A stretch of DNA of 64,000 bases from Frigidibacter oleivorans. Lineage in GTDB: Bacteria; Pseudomonadota; Alphaproteobacteria; Rhodobacterales; Rhodobacteraceae. Under the pieces are notes generated by a model, which was given only the letters and a program-made list of their open reading frames with translations, ran no database searches and was not told the DNA's origin. The first letter of the stretch is position 1; every line of letters starts with the position of its first letter. Below are positions 7,237 to 15,308 of this stretch, piece by piece. Both the position numbers and the translations under genes were made by a program. The stretch covers positions 32,598 to 96,597 of the forward strand of contig NZ_RJRZ01000013.1 in NCBI RefSeq assembly GCF_003993775.1. Reading direction: 5' to 3'.

Positions 7237-8835
7237 ATGACCTTCTTCCGTGCCGCCTTCGCCGCGACGATCCTCGCGCTGATCCAGATCCTCGCCACCG
7301 CCGCCACCGCGCAGGACTTTGCCGGTCTGGTGCGCACCCTGCCCGAGGGCAGCTATTCCGACCGCGCCGCCGTGGTCGCGGCCATCGCCACCAGCGGCGA
7401 CGCGCGGGCCGAACCGGTGCTGGCCGCGCTGCTGGAGGGCGAGTTGGGCGTCGTCGAGGCGACGGGGCAGGTGATCGTGCAGGGCAGCCCGCCCACCGAT
7501 GCCGTCACCGGGGACGAGGTCGATGCCGCCACGGCCGACGCGGCAGAGCGCATCCGGGTGAACAACAGCCTGCGCCGCGACATCCGCGCCGCCATCGGCC
7601 TGCTGACACTGAGCAGCCCCGATCCGGCCAAGCGCATGGCGGCGGCCGAGGCGGCGATCCGCGCGCCGGACCCGGACCAGATCGCCGCGCTGGAAACGGC
7701 CATCGCGGCCGAAGAGGACGGCCGGGTGCGCACCCGTCTGGGCGAGGCGCGGGCCATCGCCGTGCTCGCCTCCGACGCGGGGACCGAGGCACGGATCGCC
7801 GCCATCGACACGCTCGCCCGGCGCGGCGACCAGGTGGCGCAATCGGCCATCGCGCCGCTGGCCGGTGCCGAGGATCCCGCCCTGGCCGAGGCCGCGACCC
7901 GGGCGCTGGCCGCCATCGAACAGTCGCGGATGCTGTGGGGCTATGCCCAGAACATCTGGTACGGCCTGTCGCTGGGATCGGTGCTGCTGCTGGCGGCGAT
8001 CGGGCTGGCCATCACCTTCGGGGTGATGGGCGTCATCAACATGGCGCATGGCGAACTGGTGATGCTGGGCGCCTACACCACCTTCGTCGTGCAGGACGCG
8101 ATCCGCAGCCATGCGCCGGGCCTGTTCGACTGGTCGCTGCTGATCGCGGCGCCGCTGGCCTTCCTCGTCGCGGGCGGCATCGGCGTCGCCATCGAACGCG
8201 GCATCGTGCGGCATCTCTATGGCCGGGCGCTGGAAACGCTGCTCGCGACCTGGGGCGTCAGCCTGATCCTGCAACAGGCGGTGCGGTCGATCTTCGGCCC
8301 CAACAACCGCGAGGTCGGCAACCCGTCCTGGATGTCGGGCAGCTTCGATGTCGGGCAGATGACCGTCACCTGGAACCGGCTGTGGATCCTGCTGTTCGCG
8401 CTGGCCGTCTTCGCGGTACTGCTGGCGGTGATGAAGCGCACCCCGGCCGGGCTGCAGATGCGCGCCGTCACCCAAAACCGGCCGATGGCCGCGAACATGG
8501 GCATCCGCACCGCATGGGTCGACGCGATGACCTTCGGCCTGGGCGCCGGGATCGCGGGGCTGGCGGGCGTGGCGCTGAGCCAGATCGACAACGTGTCTCC
8601 GAACCTGGGGCAGGGCTATATCGTCGACAGCTTCATGGTCGTGGTGTTCGGCGGCGCGGGCAATATCTGGGGCACGCTGGCCGGGGCCTTCAGCCTCGGC
8701 ATCGTCAACAAGTTCCTCGAACCCTATGCCGGCGCGGTGCTGGGCAAGATCCTCGTGCTGGTCGCCATCATCCTGTTCATCCAGAAACGTCCCCGCGGCC
8801 TCTTCGCCGTCAAGGGCCGCGCGGTGGAGGGCTGA
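7237..8835 (+). CDS. urtB: Urea ABC transporter permease UrtB
   Basis: A 532-residue permease. After a signal sequence (AATAQDFAG), residues about 25-230 form an Ala-rich helical periplasmic region with HEAT-like pairs, the extra domain that distinguishes UrtB from the shorter LivH. Residues 235-532 are the membrane part, with the conserved GVMGVINMAHGELVMLGAYT segment, ETLLATWGVSLILQQAVR and the GxGxxG-like VVVFGGAGNIWGTLAGA loop that contacts the ATPase. It partners UrtC. It is 98 bases after urtA and followed by a small ORF before urtC. Confidence 0.95.
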   Translation: MTFFRAAFAATILALIQILATAATAQDFAGLVRTLPEGSYSDRAAVVAAIATSGDARAEPVLAALLEGELGVVEATGQVIVQGSPPTDAVTGDEVDAATADAAERIRVNNSLRRDIRAAIGLLTLSSPDPAKRMAAAEAAIRAPDPDQIAALETAIAAEEDGRVRTRLGEARAIAVLASDAGTEARIAAIDTLARRGDQVAQSAIAPLAGAEDPALAEAATRALAAIEQSRMLWGYAQNIWYGLSLGSVLLLAAIGLAITFGVMGVINMAHGELVMLGAYTTFVVQDAIRSHAPGLFDWSLLIAAPLAFLVAGGIGVAIERGIVRHLYGRALETLLATWGVSLILQQAVRSIFGPNNREVGNPSWMSGSFDVGQMTVTWNRLWILLFALAVFAVLLAVMKRTPAGLQMRAVTQNRPMAANMGIRTAWVDAMTFGLGAGIAGLAGVALSQIDNVSPNLGQGYIVDSFMVVVFGGAGNIWGTLAGAFSLGIVNKFLEPYAGAVLGKILVLVAIILFIQKRPRGLFAVKGRAVEG

Positions 8836-8838
8836 GCG

Positions 8839-8964
8839 ATGCCGGCCTTCGCCCTGCGGCTGATCCTGCCCGTCGAACCGCTGCCCGCCTGGGCCCGCGC
8901 TGCCGCCCCCCAACCGGCCGCTCCGGCCGTCCCTGCCGCGAACGACAAGGAGCGGACCGCATGA
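8839..8964 (+). CDS. Possible 41-residue peptide between urtB and urtC
   Basis: An ATG at 8839, 3 bases after the urtB stop, opens a 41-codon frame whose TGA overlaps the urtC ATG (ATGA at 8961-8964). The peptide is Pro/Ala-rich with a short hydrophobic start (FALRLILPV) and no Lys until its end. I do not recognise it. It may be a genuine small subunit-like peptide, or a coupling ORF that keeps ribosomes moving into urtC. GC-rich sequence makes chance frames common, so confidence is limited; the exact overlap with urtC is the main support. Confidence 0.35.
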   Translation: MPAFALRLILPVEPLPAWARAAAPQPAAPAVPAANDKERTA

Positions 8965-10115
8965 CCACCCTCATCGACCGCCGGATGGGGGTCTTCCTCG
9001 CCGGTCTCTTCGTGCTGACCGTGCTGATCCCGGCCGGCAACCTCGCCTCGGACGGGGCGCTAGTGCCCAGCTACATCGTGTCGCTGTTCGGCAAATACCT
9101 TTGCTATGCGCTGCTGGCGGTGGCGCTGGACCTCGTCTGGGGCTTCTGCGGCATCCTCAGCCTCGGCCACGGGGCGTTCTTCGCGCTCGGCGGCTATGCG
9201 ATGGGCATGCATCTGATGCGCGAGATCGGCGACAGGGGCGTCTATGCCAATCCGCTCCTGCCGGATTTCATGGTGTTCCTGAACTGGAAGGAACTGCCGT
9301 GGTTCTGGCTGGGCTTCGACCAGTTCTGGTTCGCCAGCCTGATGGTGATGCTGGTGCCCGGGGCGCTGGCCTTCGTCTTCGGCTGGTTCGCCTTCCGCAG
9401 CCGGGTGACGGGCGTCTACCTGTCGATCATCACCCAGGCGATGACCTATGCGTTGCAACTTGCCTTCTTCCGCAACGAGATGGGCTTTGGCGGCAACAAT
9501 GGCCTGACCGACTTCAAGGACGTGCTGGGCATCCCGCTGCAGACCGACACGGCGCGCGCCGGGCTGTTCGTGCTGTCGGCGCTGGCGCTGGCGGCGGGGC
9601 TGCTGATCGCGCGGGCCATCACCACCTCGAAGCTGGGGATGATCCTCGTCTGCATCCGCGATGCCGAAAGCCGGACCCGGTTCATGGGCTACCGGGTCGA
9701 GGGCTACAAGCTGTTCATCTTCGTCGTCTCGGCGATGATGGCGGGCGTGGCGGGCGCGCTCTACACGCCGCAGGTGGGCATCATCAACCCGGGTGAATTC
9801 AGCCCCGCCAACTCGATCGAGATCGTGATCTGGGTGGCGCTCGGCGGGCGCGGCACGCTGGTCGGCGCGGCGCTCGGCGCGATCATCGTCGCCGCGTCGA
9901 AGACCCTGTTCACTGGCTGGTTCCCCGAATTCTGGCTGTTCGCCCTGGGCGGGCTGTTCATCGTCGTGACCCTGTTCCTGCCCCGGGGCGTGCTGGGGCT
10001 GATCGAGGACGGTCTGGCCAGCCTGCGCGGCGGCGGCGCCCGGCGGGCCGTGTCTGCCGCGCGCGAGGACGGGCAGGCGCCGGACGCCGCCCCCGAGGCG
10101 GAGGCACGGGCATGA
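8961..10115 (+). CDS. urtC: Urea ABC transporter permease UrtC
   Basis: A 384-residue LivM-type permease with about eight to ten membrane helices. Conserved pieces are LDLVWGFCGILSLGHGAFFALGGY, RSRVTGVYLSIITQA, GFGGNNGLTDF, the coupling-loop-like CIRDAESRTRFMGY and WVALGGRGTLVGAALGA. The C-terminal 30 residues are charged and Ala/Glu-rich. Its start overlaps the preceding small frame and its TGA overlaps the urtD ATG, pointing to translational coupling. With UrtB it forms the membrane channel for urea. Confidence 0.95.
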   Translation: MTTLIDRRMGVFLAGLFVLTVLIPAGNLASDGALVPSYIVSLFGKYLCYALLAVALDLVWGFCGILSLGHGAFFALGGYAMGMHLMREIGDRGVYANPLLPDFMVFLNWKELPWFWLGFDQFWFASLMVMLVPGALAFVFGWFAFRSRVTGVYLSIITQAMTYALQLAFFRNEMGFGGNNGLTDFKDVLGIPLQTDTARAGLFVLSALALAAGLLIARAITTSKLGMILVCIRDAESRTRFMGYRVEGYKLFIFVVSAMMAGVAGALYTPQVGIINPGEFSPANSIEIVIWVALGGRGTLVGAALGAIIVAASKTLFTGWFPEFWLFALGGLFIVVTLFLPRGVLGLIEDGLASLRGGGARRAVSAAREDGQAPDAAPEAEARA

Positions 10116-10849
10116 GCGTTCAACTGCAACTGGACGGCGTGAACCGCAGCTTCGACGGCTACAAGGCGATCAACGACCTGTCGCTGTCGGTGGACAAGGG
10201 CGAGCTGCGGGCGGTCATCGGCCCGAACGGCGCGGGCAAGACCACGATGATGGACATCATCACCGGCAAGACCCGCCCCGACAGCGGCAAGGTGCTGTGG
10301 AACCAGTCGCTGGACCTGACGAAGATCGACGAGGCCGGATCGGCCCGGCTGGGGATCGGGCGCAAGTTCCAGAAGCCCACCGTCTTCGAGACCCATACCG
10401 TCGAGGAGAACATCGCCCTGTCGCTGAAGGCGGAGCGCGGCGTCTTCGCCACGCTGTTCCACCGCCGGACCGAGGCGGAACGCGCCCGGATCACCGAACT
10501 GCTGCAGCTTGTCCGGCTGGAAGAGGCCCGCGACCGGCCCGCCGCCGACCTGAGCCACGGCCAGAAGCAATGGCTGGAAATCGGCATGCTGCTGGCGCAG
10601 GACCCGGAACTGCTGCTGGTGGACGAACCCGCCGCCGGCATGACCGATGCCGAAACGATGCGCACTGCCGATCTGCTGCGCAGCCTCGCCGGCCGGCACA
10701 CGGTGATTGTCGTCGAACATGACATGGATTTCGTCCGGGCGCTGAACTGCCGGGTGACGGTACTGCATCAGGGCCATGTGCTGACCGAAGGATCGCTCGA
10801 TCATGTGTCGTCCAATCCCGAAGTGATCGAAGTCTATCTGGGGCGCTGA
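10112..10849 (+). CDS. urtD: Urea ABC transporter ATPase UrtD
   Basis: A 245-residue LivG-type ATPase. Walker A is GPNGAGKTT at residues 37-45, the signature is LSHGQKQWLEIGM (variant LSHGQ, usual for UrtD), Walker B is LLLVDEPAAGM, and the switch His lies in VVEHDMDFV. The GRKFQKPTVFE segment is typical of UrtD. It overlaps urtC by 4 bases and is 1 base ahead of urtE. Confidence 0.95.
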   Translation: MSVQLQLDGVNRSFDGYKAINDLSLSVDKGELRAVIGPNGAGKTTMMDIITGKTRPDSGKVLWNQSLDLTKIDEAGSARLGIGRKFQKPTVFETHTVEENIALSLKAERGVFATLFHRRTEAERARITELLQLVRLEEARDRPAADLSHGQKQWLEIGMLLAQDPELLLVDEPAAGMTDAETMRTADLLRSLAGRHTVIVVEHDMDFVRALNCRVTVLHQGHVLTEGSLDHVSSNPEVIEVYLGR

Positions 10850-10850
10850 G

Positions 10851-11546
10851 ATGCTGGATATTCGCGACATCGACGTGTTTTACGGCGCGGCGCAGGCCCT
10901 GCGCGGCGTCTCGCTGACCGCGGTGCCGGGGCGCGTGACCTCGGTGCTCGGCCGCAACGGGGTGGGCAAGACCACGCTTCTGCGGGCGATCACCGGACGG
11001 CAGCCGGTCAGGTCGGGCCGGATGACCTGGGAAGGGCAGGACCTGAACCGCCTGCGCCCCGAGGCCCGCGCCCGCGCCGGCATCGCCTTCGTGCCGCAGG
11101 GGCGCGAGATCTTCCCGCTGCTCAGCGTGCGCGAGAACCTCGAAACCGGCTTCGCGCTGCTGCCGCGCGCGGAACGGCGCATCCCGGACGAGGTCTTCGC
11201 GCTGTTCCCGGTGCTGAAAGAGATGATGGGCCGGCGCGGCGGCGACCTGTCCGGCGGCCAGCAGCAGCAACTGGCCATCGGCCGGGCGATGGTGATGCGC
11301 CCGCGGCTTCTGGTGCTGGACGAACCGACCGAGGGCATCCAGCCCTCGATCATCCAGGACATCGGCCGGGCCATCAAGTTCCTGCGCGACCGCGGCGACA
11401 TGGCCATCGTGCTGGTCGAGCAGTATTTCGACTTCGCCCGCGACCTCGCCGACGATTTCGTGGTGATGGAGCGCGGCCAGATCATCCGCGCTGGCGTTCG
11501 GGCCGACATGGAGGGCGACGCGGTGCGAAACCTGCTGACGGTGTGA
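10851..11546 (+). CDS. urtE: Urea ABC transporter ATPase UrtE
   Basis: A 231-residue LivF-type ATPase, second nucleotide-binding subunit of the urea importer. Walker A is GRNGVGKTT (residues 35-43), the signature LSGGQQQQLAIGRA, Walker B LLVLDEPTEGIQPSI and the switch His-less loop VEQYFDFA. The start codon follows the urtD stop by 1 base. It closes the five-gene urt set; no urease genes are in the window, so urea use must be encoded elsewhere. Confidence 0.95.
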   Translation: MLDIRDIDVFYGAAQALRGVSLTAVPGRVTSVLGRNGVGKTTLLRAITGRQPVRSGRMTWEGQDLNRLRPEARARAGIAFVPQGREIFPLLSVRENLETGFALLPRAERRIPDEVFALFPVLKEMMGRRGGDLSGGQQQQLAIGRAMVMRPRLLVLDEPTEGIQPSIIQDIGRAIKFLRDRGDMAIVLVEQYFDFARDLADDFVVMERGQIIRAGVRADMEGDAVRNLLTV

Positions 11547-11556
11547 GGGCGCCTTG

Positions 11557-11592
11557 AATGGTGCCACATGCCGCGCTAAATTTGGCGCCATT
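11557..11592 (+). promoter_or_regulatory. Inverted repeat, possible toxin-antitoxin operator
   Basis: AATGGTGCC (11557-11565) and GGCGCCATT (11584-11592) are reverse complements at 8 of 9 positions, and the inner TGGCGCCA (11583-11590) is itself a palindrome. The repeat lies 22 bases upstream of the antitoxin start, where StbD/Phd-type antitoxins normally bind to repress their own operon. Confidence 0.4.
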
Positions 11593-11614
11593 GTTCGTGC
11601 CATCGGGGAAGAGC

Positions 11615-11863
11615 ATGCCTCACATCATCCACGCCAGGGTGACGGCCAGCGTCACGGAGCTGAAGCGCAATCCGATGGGGACCATGGCGGCCGGGCAGGG
11701 CGCGGCGGTCGCAATCCTTAACCACAACGCCCCGGCCTTCTATTGCGTGCCCGCCGCCGCCTACGAAGCGATGCTGAACATGATCGAGGATGCGGAACTG
11801 AACGCGATTGCGGATGCGCGCATGAACAGTCCCGAGATCGCGGTCACGCTGGATGACCTATGA
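11615..11863 (+). CDS. Antitoxin, Phd/YefM (StbD-like)
   Basis: An 82-residue Phd/YefM-superfamily antitoxin. The N-terminal VTASVTELKRNPMGTMAAGQGAA is the StbD-type DNA-binding half, followed by VAILNHNAPAFYCVPAAAYEAML; the C-terminal half, rich in acidic residues (MIEDAELNAIADAR), would wrap the toxin. The start at 11615 matches the family length and follows GGGAAGAG. The frame overlaps the toxin start by 11 bases, the usual arrangement for such modules. Confidence 0.85.
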   Translation: MPHIIHARVTASVTELKRNPMGTMAAGQGAAVAILNHNAPAFYCVPAAAYEAMLNMIEDAELNAIADARMNSPEIAVTLDDL

Positions 11864-12137
11864 CCTGCGCTTTCGCGAAGAGGCGCGAAAGGAGTGGGAC
11901 GGGCTTGGCGCGACAGTGCGCGCGCAATTCAAGAAGAAGCTGTCCGAACGCTTGCTGAACCCGCATGTCCCTGCGGACCGGCTGCACGGCGCGGTGAACC
12001 GCTACAAGATCAAGCTGCGTTCGGCGGGCTATCGGCTGGTCTATGAGGTTCGGGACAGCGAACTGGTCGTCAGCGTGATCGCAGTCGGCCGCCGTGACCG
12101 CAGCGCTGTCTATCGCGCGGCAGAGGGAAGACCCTAG
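11853..12137 (+). CDS. RelE/ParE-family toxin (StbE-like)
   Basis: A 94-residue RelE-superfamily toxin, predicted to cleave mRNA at the ribosome. Typical pieces are MTYDLRFREEARKEWDGL, the LHGAVNRYKIKLRSAGYRLVYEV core with basic residues on the central sheet, and the closing VVSVIAVGRRDRSAVY. It overlaps the antitoxin by 11 bases and converges on rppH with a 10-base gap. All core motifs are intact, so the module looks functional. Confidence 0.85.
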   Translation: MTYDLRFREEARKEWDGLGATVRAQFKKKLSERLLNPHVPADRLHGAVNRYKIKLRSAGYRLVYEVRDSELVVSVIAVGRRDRSAVYRAAEGRP

Positions 12138-12147
12138 TCGTGCCGCC

Positions 12148-12639
12148 TCACCCCAGATGCGGGCGGAACGCCTCCACCACCTGCTCGTAGACCGCGCGCT
12201 TGAAGGGCACGATCTCGGCCAGCAGCCGGTCGGCGTCGATCCAGCACCATTCGGAAAACTCGGGATGTTCGGTGGCGATGTTCACCTGCGCGTCGCTGCC
12301 GGTGAAGCGGAACAGGAACCACTTCTGCTTCTGCCCGCGATACTTGCCGCCCCAGACCTTGCCCAGCAGGTCCGGCGGCAGGTCATAGGCCAGCCAGCCC
12401 TTCGACTTCGCGACGAATTCCACCAGTTCGGCGGGGATGCCGGTTTCCTCCCACAGCTCGCGCAGGGCGGCGCGGCGGGGCTTCTCGCCGTCGTCGATCC
12501 CGCCCTGCGGCATCTGCCAGGCGGGAACCGGGCTGTCGATGCGCCGGCCGGCGAAGATGCGGCCCTGCTCGTCGATCAGCATCACGCCGACACAGGGACG
12601 GTAGGGCAGGCTGTCGGGATCGATGCTGGCGGTCGTCAC
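12148..12639 (-). CDS. rppH: RNA pyrophosphohydrolase RppH
   Basis: A 163-residue Nudix hydrolase that removes pyrophosphate from 5-prime triphosphate mRNA or from diadenosine polyphosphates. The Nudix box occupies residues 46-68 (GG, then EK, REL, EETGI). [11 protein letters not shown] at the start and [24 protein letters not shown] at the end are RppH/IalA hallmarks. It is downstream of ctpA but separated by a strong terminator, so it probably has its own promoter. Confidence 0.93.
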   Translation of the reverse strand: MTTASIDPDSLPYRPCVGVMLIDEQGRIFAGRRIDSPVPAWQMPQGGIDDGEKPRRAALRELWEETGIPAELVEFVAKSKGWLAYDLPPDLLGKVWGGKYRGQKQKWFLFRFTGSDAQVNIATEHPEFSEWCWIDADRLLAEIVPFKRAVYEQVVEAFRPHLG

Positions 12640-12685
12640 GGCGGGCGGGCTTTCGGGCAGGGGGATCTAGGGCAGGGGACAAAGA

Positions 12686-12717
12686 CACAGCCCCGGCCGT
12701 TCGGGGCCGGGGCTGTG
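12686..12717 (-). terminator. Intrinsic terminator after ctpA
   Basis: A perfect 13-bp stem (CACAGCCCCGGCC at 12686-12698 with GGCCGGGGCTGTG at 12705-12717) and a 6-base loop, 14 bases beyond the ctpA stop on the minus strand. In that direction it is followed by TCTTTGTC, a weak T-rich tail. Confidence 0.85.
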
Positions 12718-12731
12718 GATCGCGTAGTGGA

Positions 12732-14120
12732 TCAGGGGGCCGTCGAGACGTCGGCCGAGGCGGCGCGCGCGATGTTTTCCGGCTCGATCGCCGCAAGGCC
12801 CTTCAGGATGTCGATGGCATAGGCCATCTGGTAGTCCTCCTGCCGCAGCTTCGCCGCTTCCTCGGCACGGGCCTGCTCTTCCTCGGCCTGCCGCTTTTCG
12901 TCCTCGGTCATCGAGTCGTTGGAGATCGCCCCCCGCAGGTCGGCCTCGCTGCGCAGGCGCAGGGCGGCGCTTTCCGGCGTCTCCGCCTCGTCCTCGACGG
13001 CTTCGGGCTGCGGCGCGGGCTGCTGCACCACGATGTCCGGCGCGATCCCGAGCGCCTGGATCGACCGCCCCGAAGGCGTGTAGTAGCGCGCCGTCGTCAG
13101 CCGCATCGCCCCGTCGCCCCGCAGCGGCACCACCGTTTGCACCGATCCTTTGCCGAAGCTCTTGGTCCCGACGACGATGGCGCGGCGATGGTCCTGCAGC
13201 GCGCCGGTGACGATCTCCGAGGCCGAGGCCGAACCGCCATTGATCAGCACCACGATCGGCTTGCCCTCGGCCAGGTCGCCCGCCTCGGCGTTGAAGCGTT
13301 CGCTGTCCTCGGGTTCGCGGCCGCGGGTGGACACGATCTCGCCCGCGTCGAGGAAGGCGTCCGACACCTTGATCGCCTGGGTCAGCAGCCCGCCCGGATT
13401 GTTGCGCATGTCGATGACGAAGCCGTTGACGTTGTCCATCCCGCCGGCTTCCTCGACCGAGCTGCGCAGCCCTTCCTCGAGGTTGGCGTAGGTCTGGTCG
13501 TTGAAGGTGGTCACGCGCAGCACGACGGTGCTGCCTTCCAGCCGGGCGCGAACCGCGGTCAGCTTGATCGTGTCCCGGATCAGCGTCAGGTCGAAGGGTT
13601 CGGCCGTGCCCTCGCGGCCGATGGTGATGACGATCTCGGACCCGACCGGGCCGCGCATCTTTTCCACCGCCTCGTCCAGCGTCAGGCCCAGCAGGCTTTC
13701 GCCGTTGACATGGGTGATGAAGTCGCCCGTCTGCACGCCGGCCTCGGCGGCGGGGGTGCCGTCCATCGGCGACACGACCTTGACGAAGCCGTCCTCCTGC
13801 GTGACCTCGATCCCCAGCCCGCCGAATTCGCCGCGCGTCTGTTCGCGCATGTCGGTGAAATCCTCGGGCGGCAGATAGCTGGAATGCGGGTCGAGCGAGG
13901 TCAGCATGCCGTTGATCGCGGCCTCGATCAGCTCGCCCTCGTCGACCTCTTCGACATACTGGGCGCGGATGCGTTCGAAGATGTCGCCGAACAGGTCGAG
14001 CTGTTCATAGACCGAGCTGTCCTTGCTGGCCTCCTGCGCGAGCAGGGGGGCGGCCACCTGCGTGGCGAGCACGGCGCCGGCCACGGTTCCGCCAAGCGCG
14101 GCCATCAGGAACTTTCTCAT
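12732..14120 (-). CDS. ctpA: C-terminal processing peptidase CtpA (S41)
   Basis: A 462-residue periplasmic S41 peptidase. A signal peptide (GGTVAGAVLATQVAAPLLAQ) precedes the N-terminal helical part; the PDZ domain is around residues 95-185 (FGGLGIEVTQEDGFVKVV); the catalytic Ser lies in NGGSASASEIV and the Lys in GTKSFGKGSVQ, forming the Ser-Lys dyad. The C-terminus is a charged coiled segment. It is 3 bases after the EnvC-like gene, suggesting joint action in cell-wall remodelling: proteases of this family degrade or mature wall hydrolases. Confidence 0.93.
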   Translation of the reverse strand: MRKFLMAALGGTVAGAVLATQVAAPLLAQEASKDSSVYEQLDLFGDIFERIRAQYVEEVDEGELIEAAINGMLTSLDPHSSYLPPEDFTDMREQTRGEFGGLGIEVTQEDGFVKVVSPMDGTPAAEAGVQTGDFITHVNGESLLGLTLDEAVEKMRGPVGSEIVITIGREGTAEPFDLTLIRDTIKLTAVRARLEGSTVVLRVTTFNDQTYANLEEGLRSSVEEAGGMDNVNGFVIDMRNNPGGLLTQAIKVSDAFLDAGEIVSTRGREPEDSERFNAEAGDLAEGKPIVVLINGGSASASEIVTGALQDHRRAIVVGTKSFGKGSVQTVVPLRGDGAMRLTTARYYTPSGRSIQALGIAPDIVVQQPAPQPEAVEDEAETPESAALRLRSEADLRGAISNDSMTEDEKRQAEEEQARAEEAAKLRQEDYQMAYAIDILKGLAAIEPENIARAASADVSTAP

Positions 14121-14123
14121 GCG

Positions 14124-15305
14124 CTAGTCATCCCTCGTTTCGCTGAACCAAGGGGCAGGATCGACCGTTTCCCTGCCCTGTCGCAGCTCCAAGTAAAGCG
14201 TCTCGCTGCGGTCGGCGCCACCGCCTTCTTGCACCGCCGCCAGGAACTCGCGTCCGCCGGGTTCGGCCCCGCCCATCAGCCCGACCGGCGCCCCGGCATC
14301 GAGAACGTCGCCCACTTCGCCATAGACCGTCCCGAGCCCCGCGAGAACCAGCAGATAGCCCTCCGCAGGCTCAAGGATCATCACATTTCCGTAGTCGAGC
14401 AGCGGTCCGCGATAGCGCAGCGTCGCGGGCCAAGGCGTCGTCACCAGCGCGGCGGGGCGGGTCGCGATGACCAGCCCCGGCCGCCGGATGCCCGCCGCGT
14501 CCGCCTCGCCCGCGCGGCGCAGGACCGTGCCCAGAACCGGCAGCGGCAGCGTGCCGCGCGCGCCCTCGAAATCCTCCATCGGCGCGCCGATGTCCTGTTC
14601 CATCGTGGCGATCCCGCCCGCGAAGGCGTCGAGTGTCTCGGCGCTGTCGCGCAGGCGGCCCAGTTCCTCGGGCTCCTCGAGGAAGCGGCGGGGCAGGTCG
14701 CCCCGGTCGGCCATCGCCTGATTGAGCGTCGCGCGCGCCTCCTGCGCGGCGGCGAGCCCCTGCGACAGCAGCGTCTCGGCGCTTTCCTGAAGACGGCGGA
14801 TCTCGGCCACCTCGCGCAGGCTGCGCGACAGCGCCGCCGCCTCCTGCTGCAGGGCGGGGGTCACGTCGGACAGGATCATCCCGGCGCGCACCGCCGCCTC
14901 GGGGCCTTCGGGATGCAGCAGGGTCAGGGGCGCGGGGCTGTCCTGCATCACCATCATCGCCCCCAGCAGGCGCGACAGGCGCGCGCGCCGCGCCTCCAGA
15001 TCGGCGGCGATCTCGGCCTCGCGCAGGGCGGCGCGGCGCAGCCCGTCGCGCAGGTCCGCCAGACCCGCCTCATAGGCGCGGATCGTCCGGCTGAGCGCCA
15101 CCGCCTGTTCGCGGCCGCTGCCTGCCCGCTGCAATTCGTCGATGGCGGCGCGCAGCCCCTCGGCGGCGCTGGCGGCATCCTCGGCCACGCTGATCGGCCG
15201 GGGCGGGGCGCCGCGCGCCGCCGCCTCGGGCAGGTCGCCGCCGTCCTGCGCCAGCAGGGCCGAGGCCGACAGGACCAGGCAGAGGACAGCCAGACCGCGC
15301 CGCAT
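14124..15305 (-). CDS. EnvC-like murein hydrolase activator
   Basis: A 393-residue exported protein: signal peptide to LLAQ (residue 20), long coiled-coil region (about 45-250) and a degenerate LytM/M23 domain (about 285-390). The zinc-binding His residues of active M23 peptidases are missing; the region reads YGNVMILEPAEGYLLVLAGLGTVYG where active enzymes have histidines. This is the pattern of EnvC, which activates amidases during division rather than cutting murein itself. It sits between gpmI and ctpA with 3-base gaps on each side, an order common in alphaproteobacteria. Confidence 0.85.
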   Translation of the reverse strand: MRRGLAVLCLVLSASALLAQDGGDLPEAAARGAPPRPISVAEDAASAAEGLRAAIDELQRAGSGREQAVALSRTIRAYEAGLADLRDGLRRAALREAEIAADLEARRARLSRLLGAMMVMQDSPAPLTLLHPEGPEAAVRAGMILSDVTPALQQEAAALSRSLREVAEIRRLQESAETLLSQGLAAAQEARATLNQAMADRGDLPRRFLEEPEELGRLRDSAETLDAFAGGIATMEQDIGAPMEDFEGARGTLPLPVLGTVLRRAGEADAAGIRRPGLVIATRPAALVTTPWPATLRYRGPLLDYGNVMILEPAEGYLLVLAGLGTVYGEVGDVLDAGAPVGLMGGAEPGGREFLAAVQEGGGADRSETLYLELRQGRETVDPAPWFSETRDD

Positions 15306-15308
15306 CCG

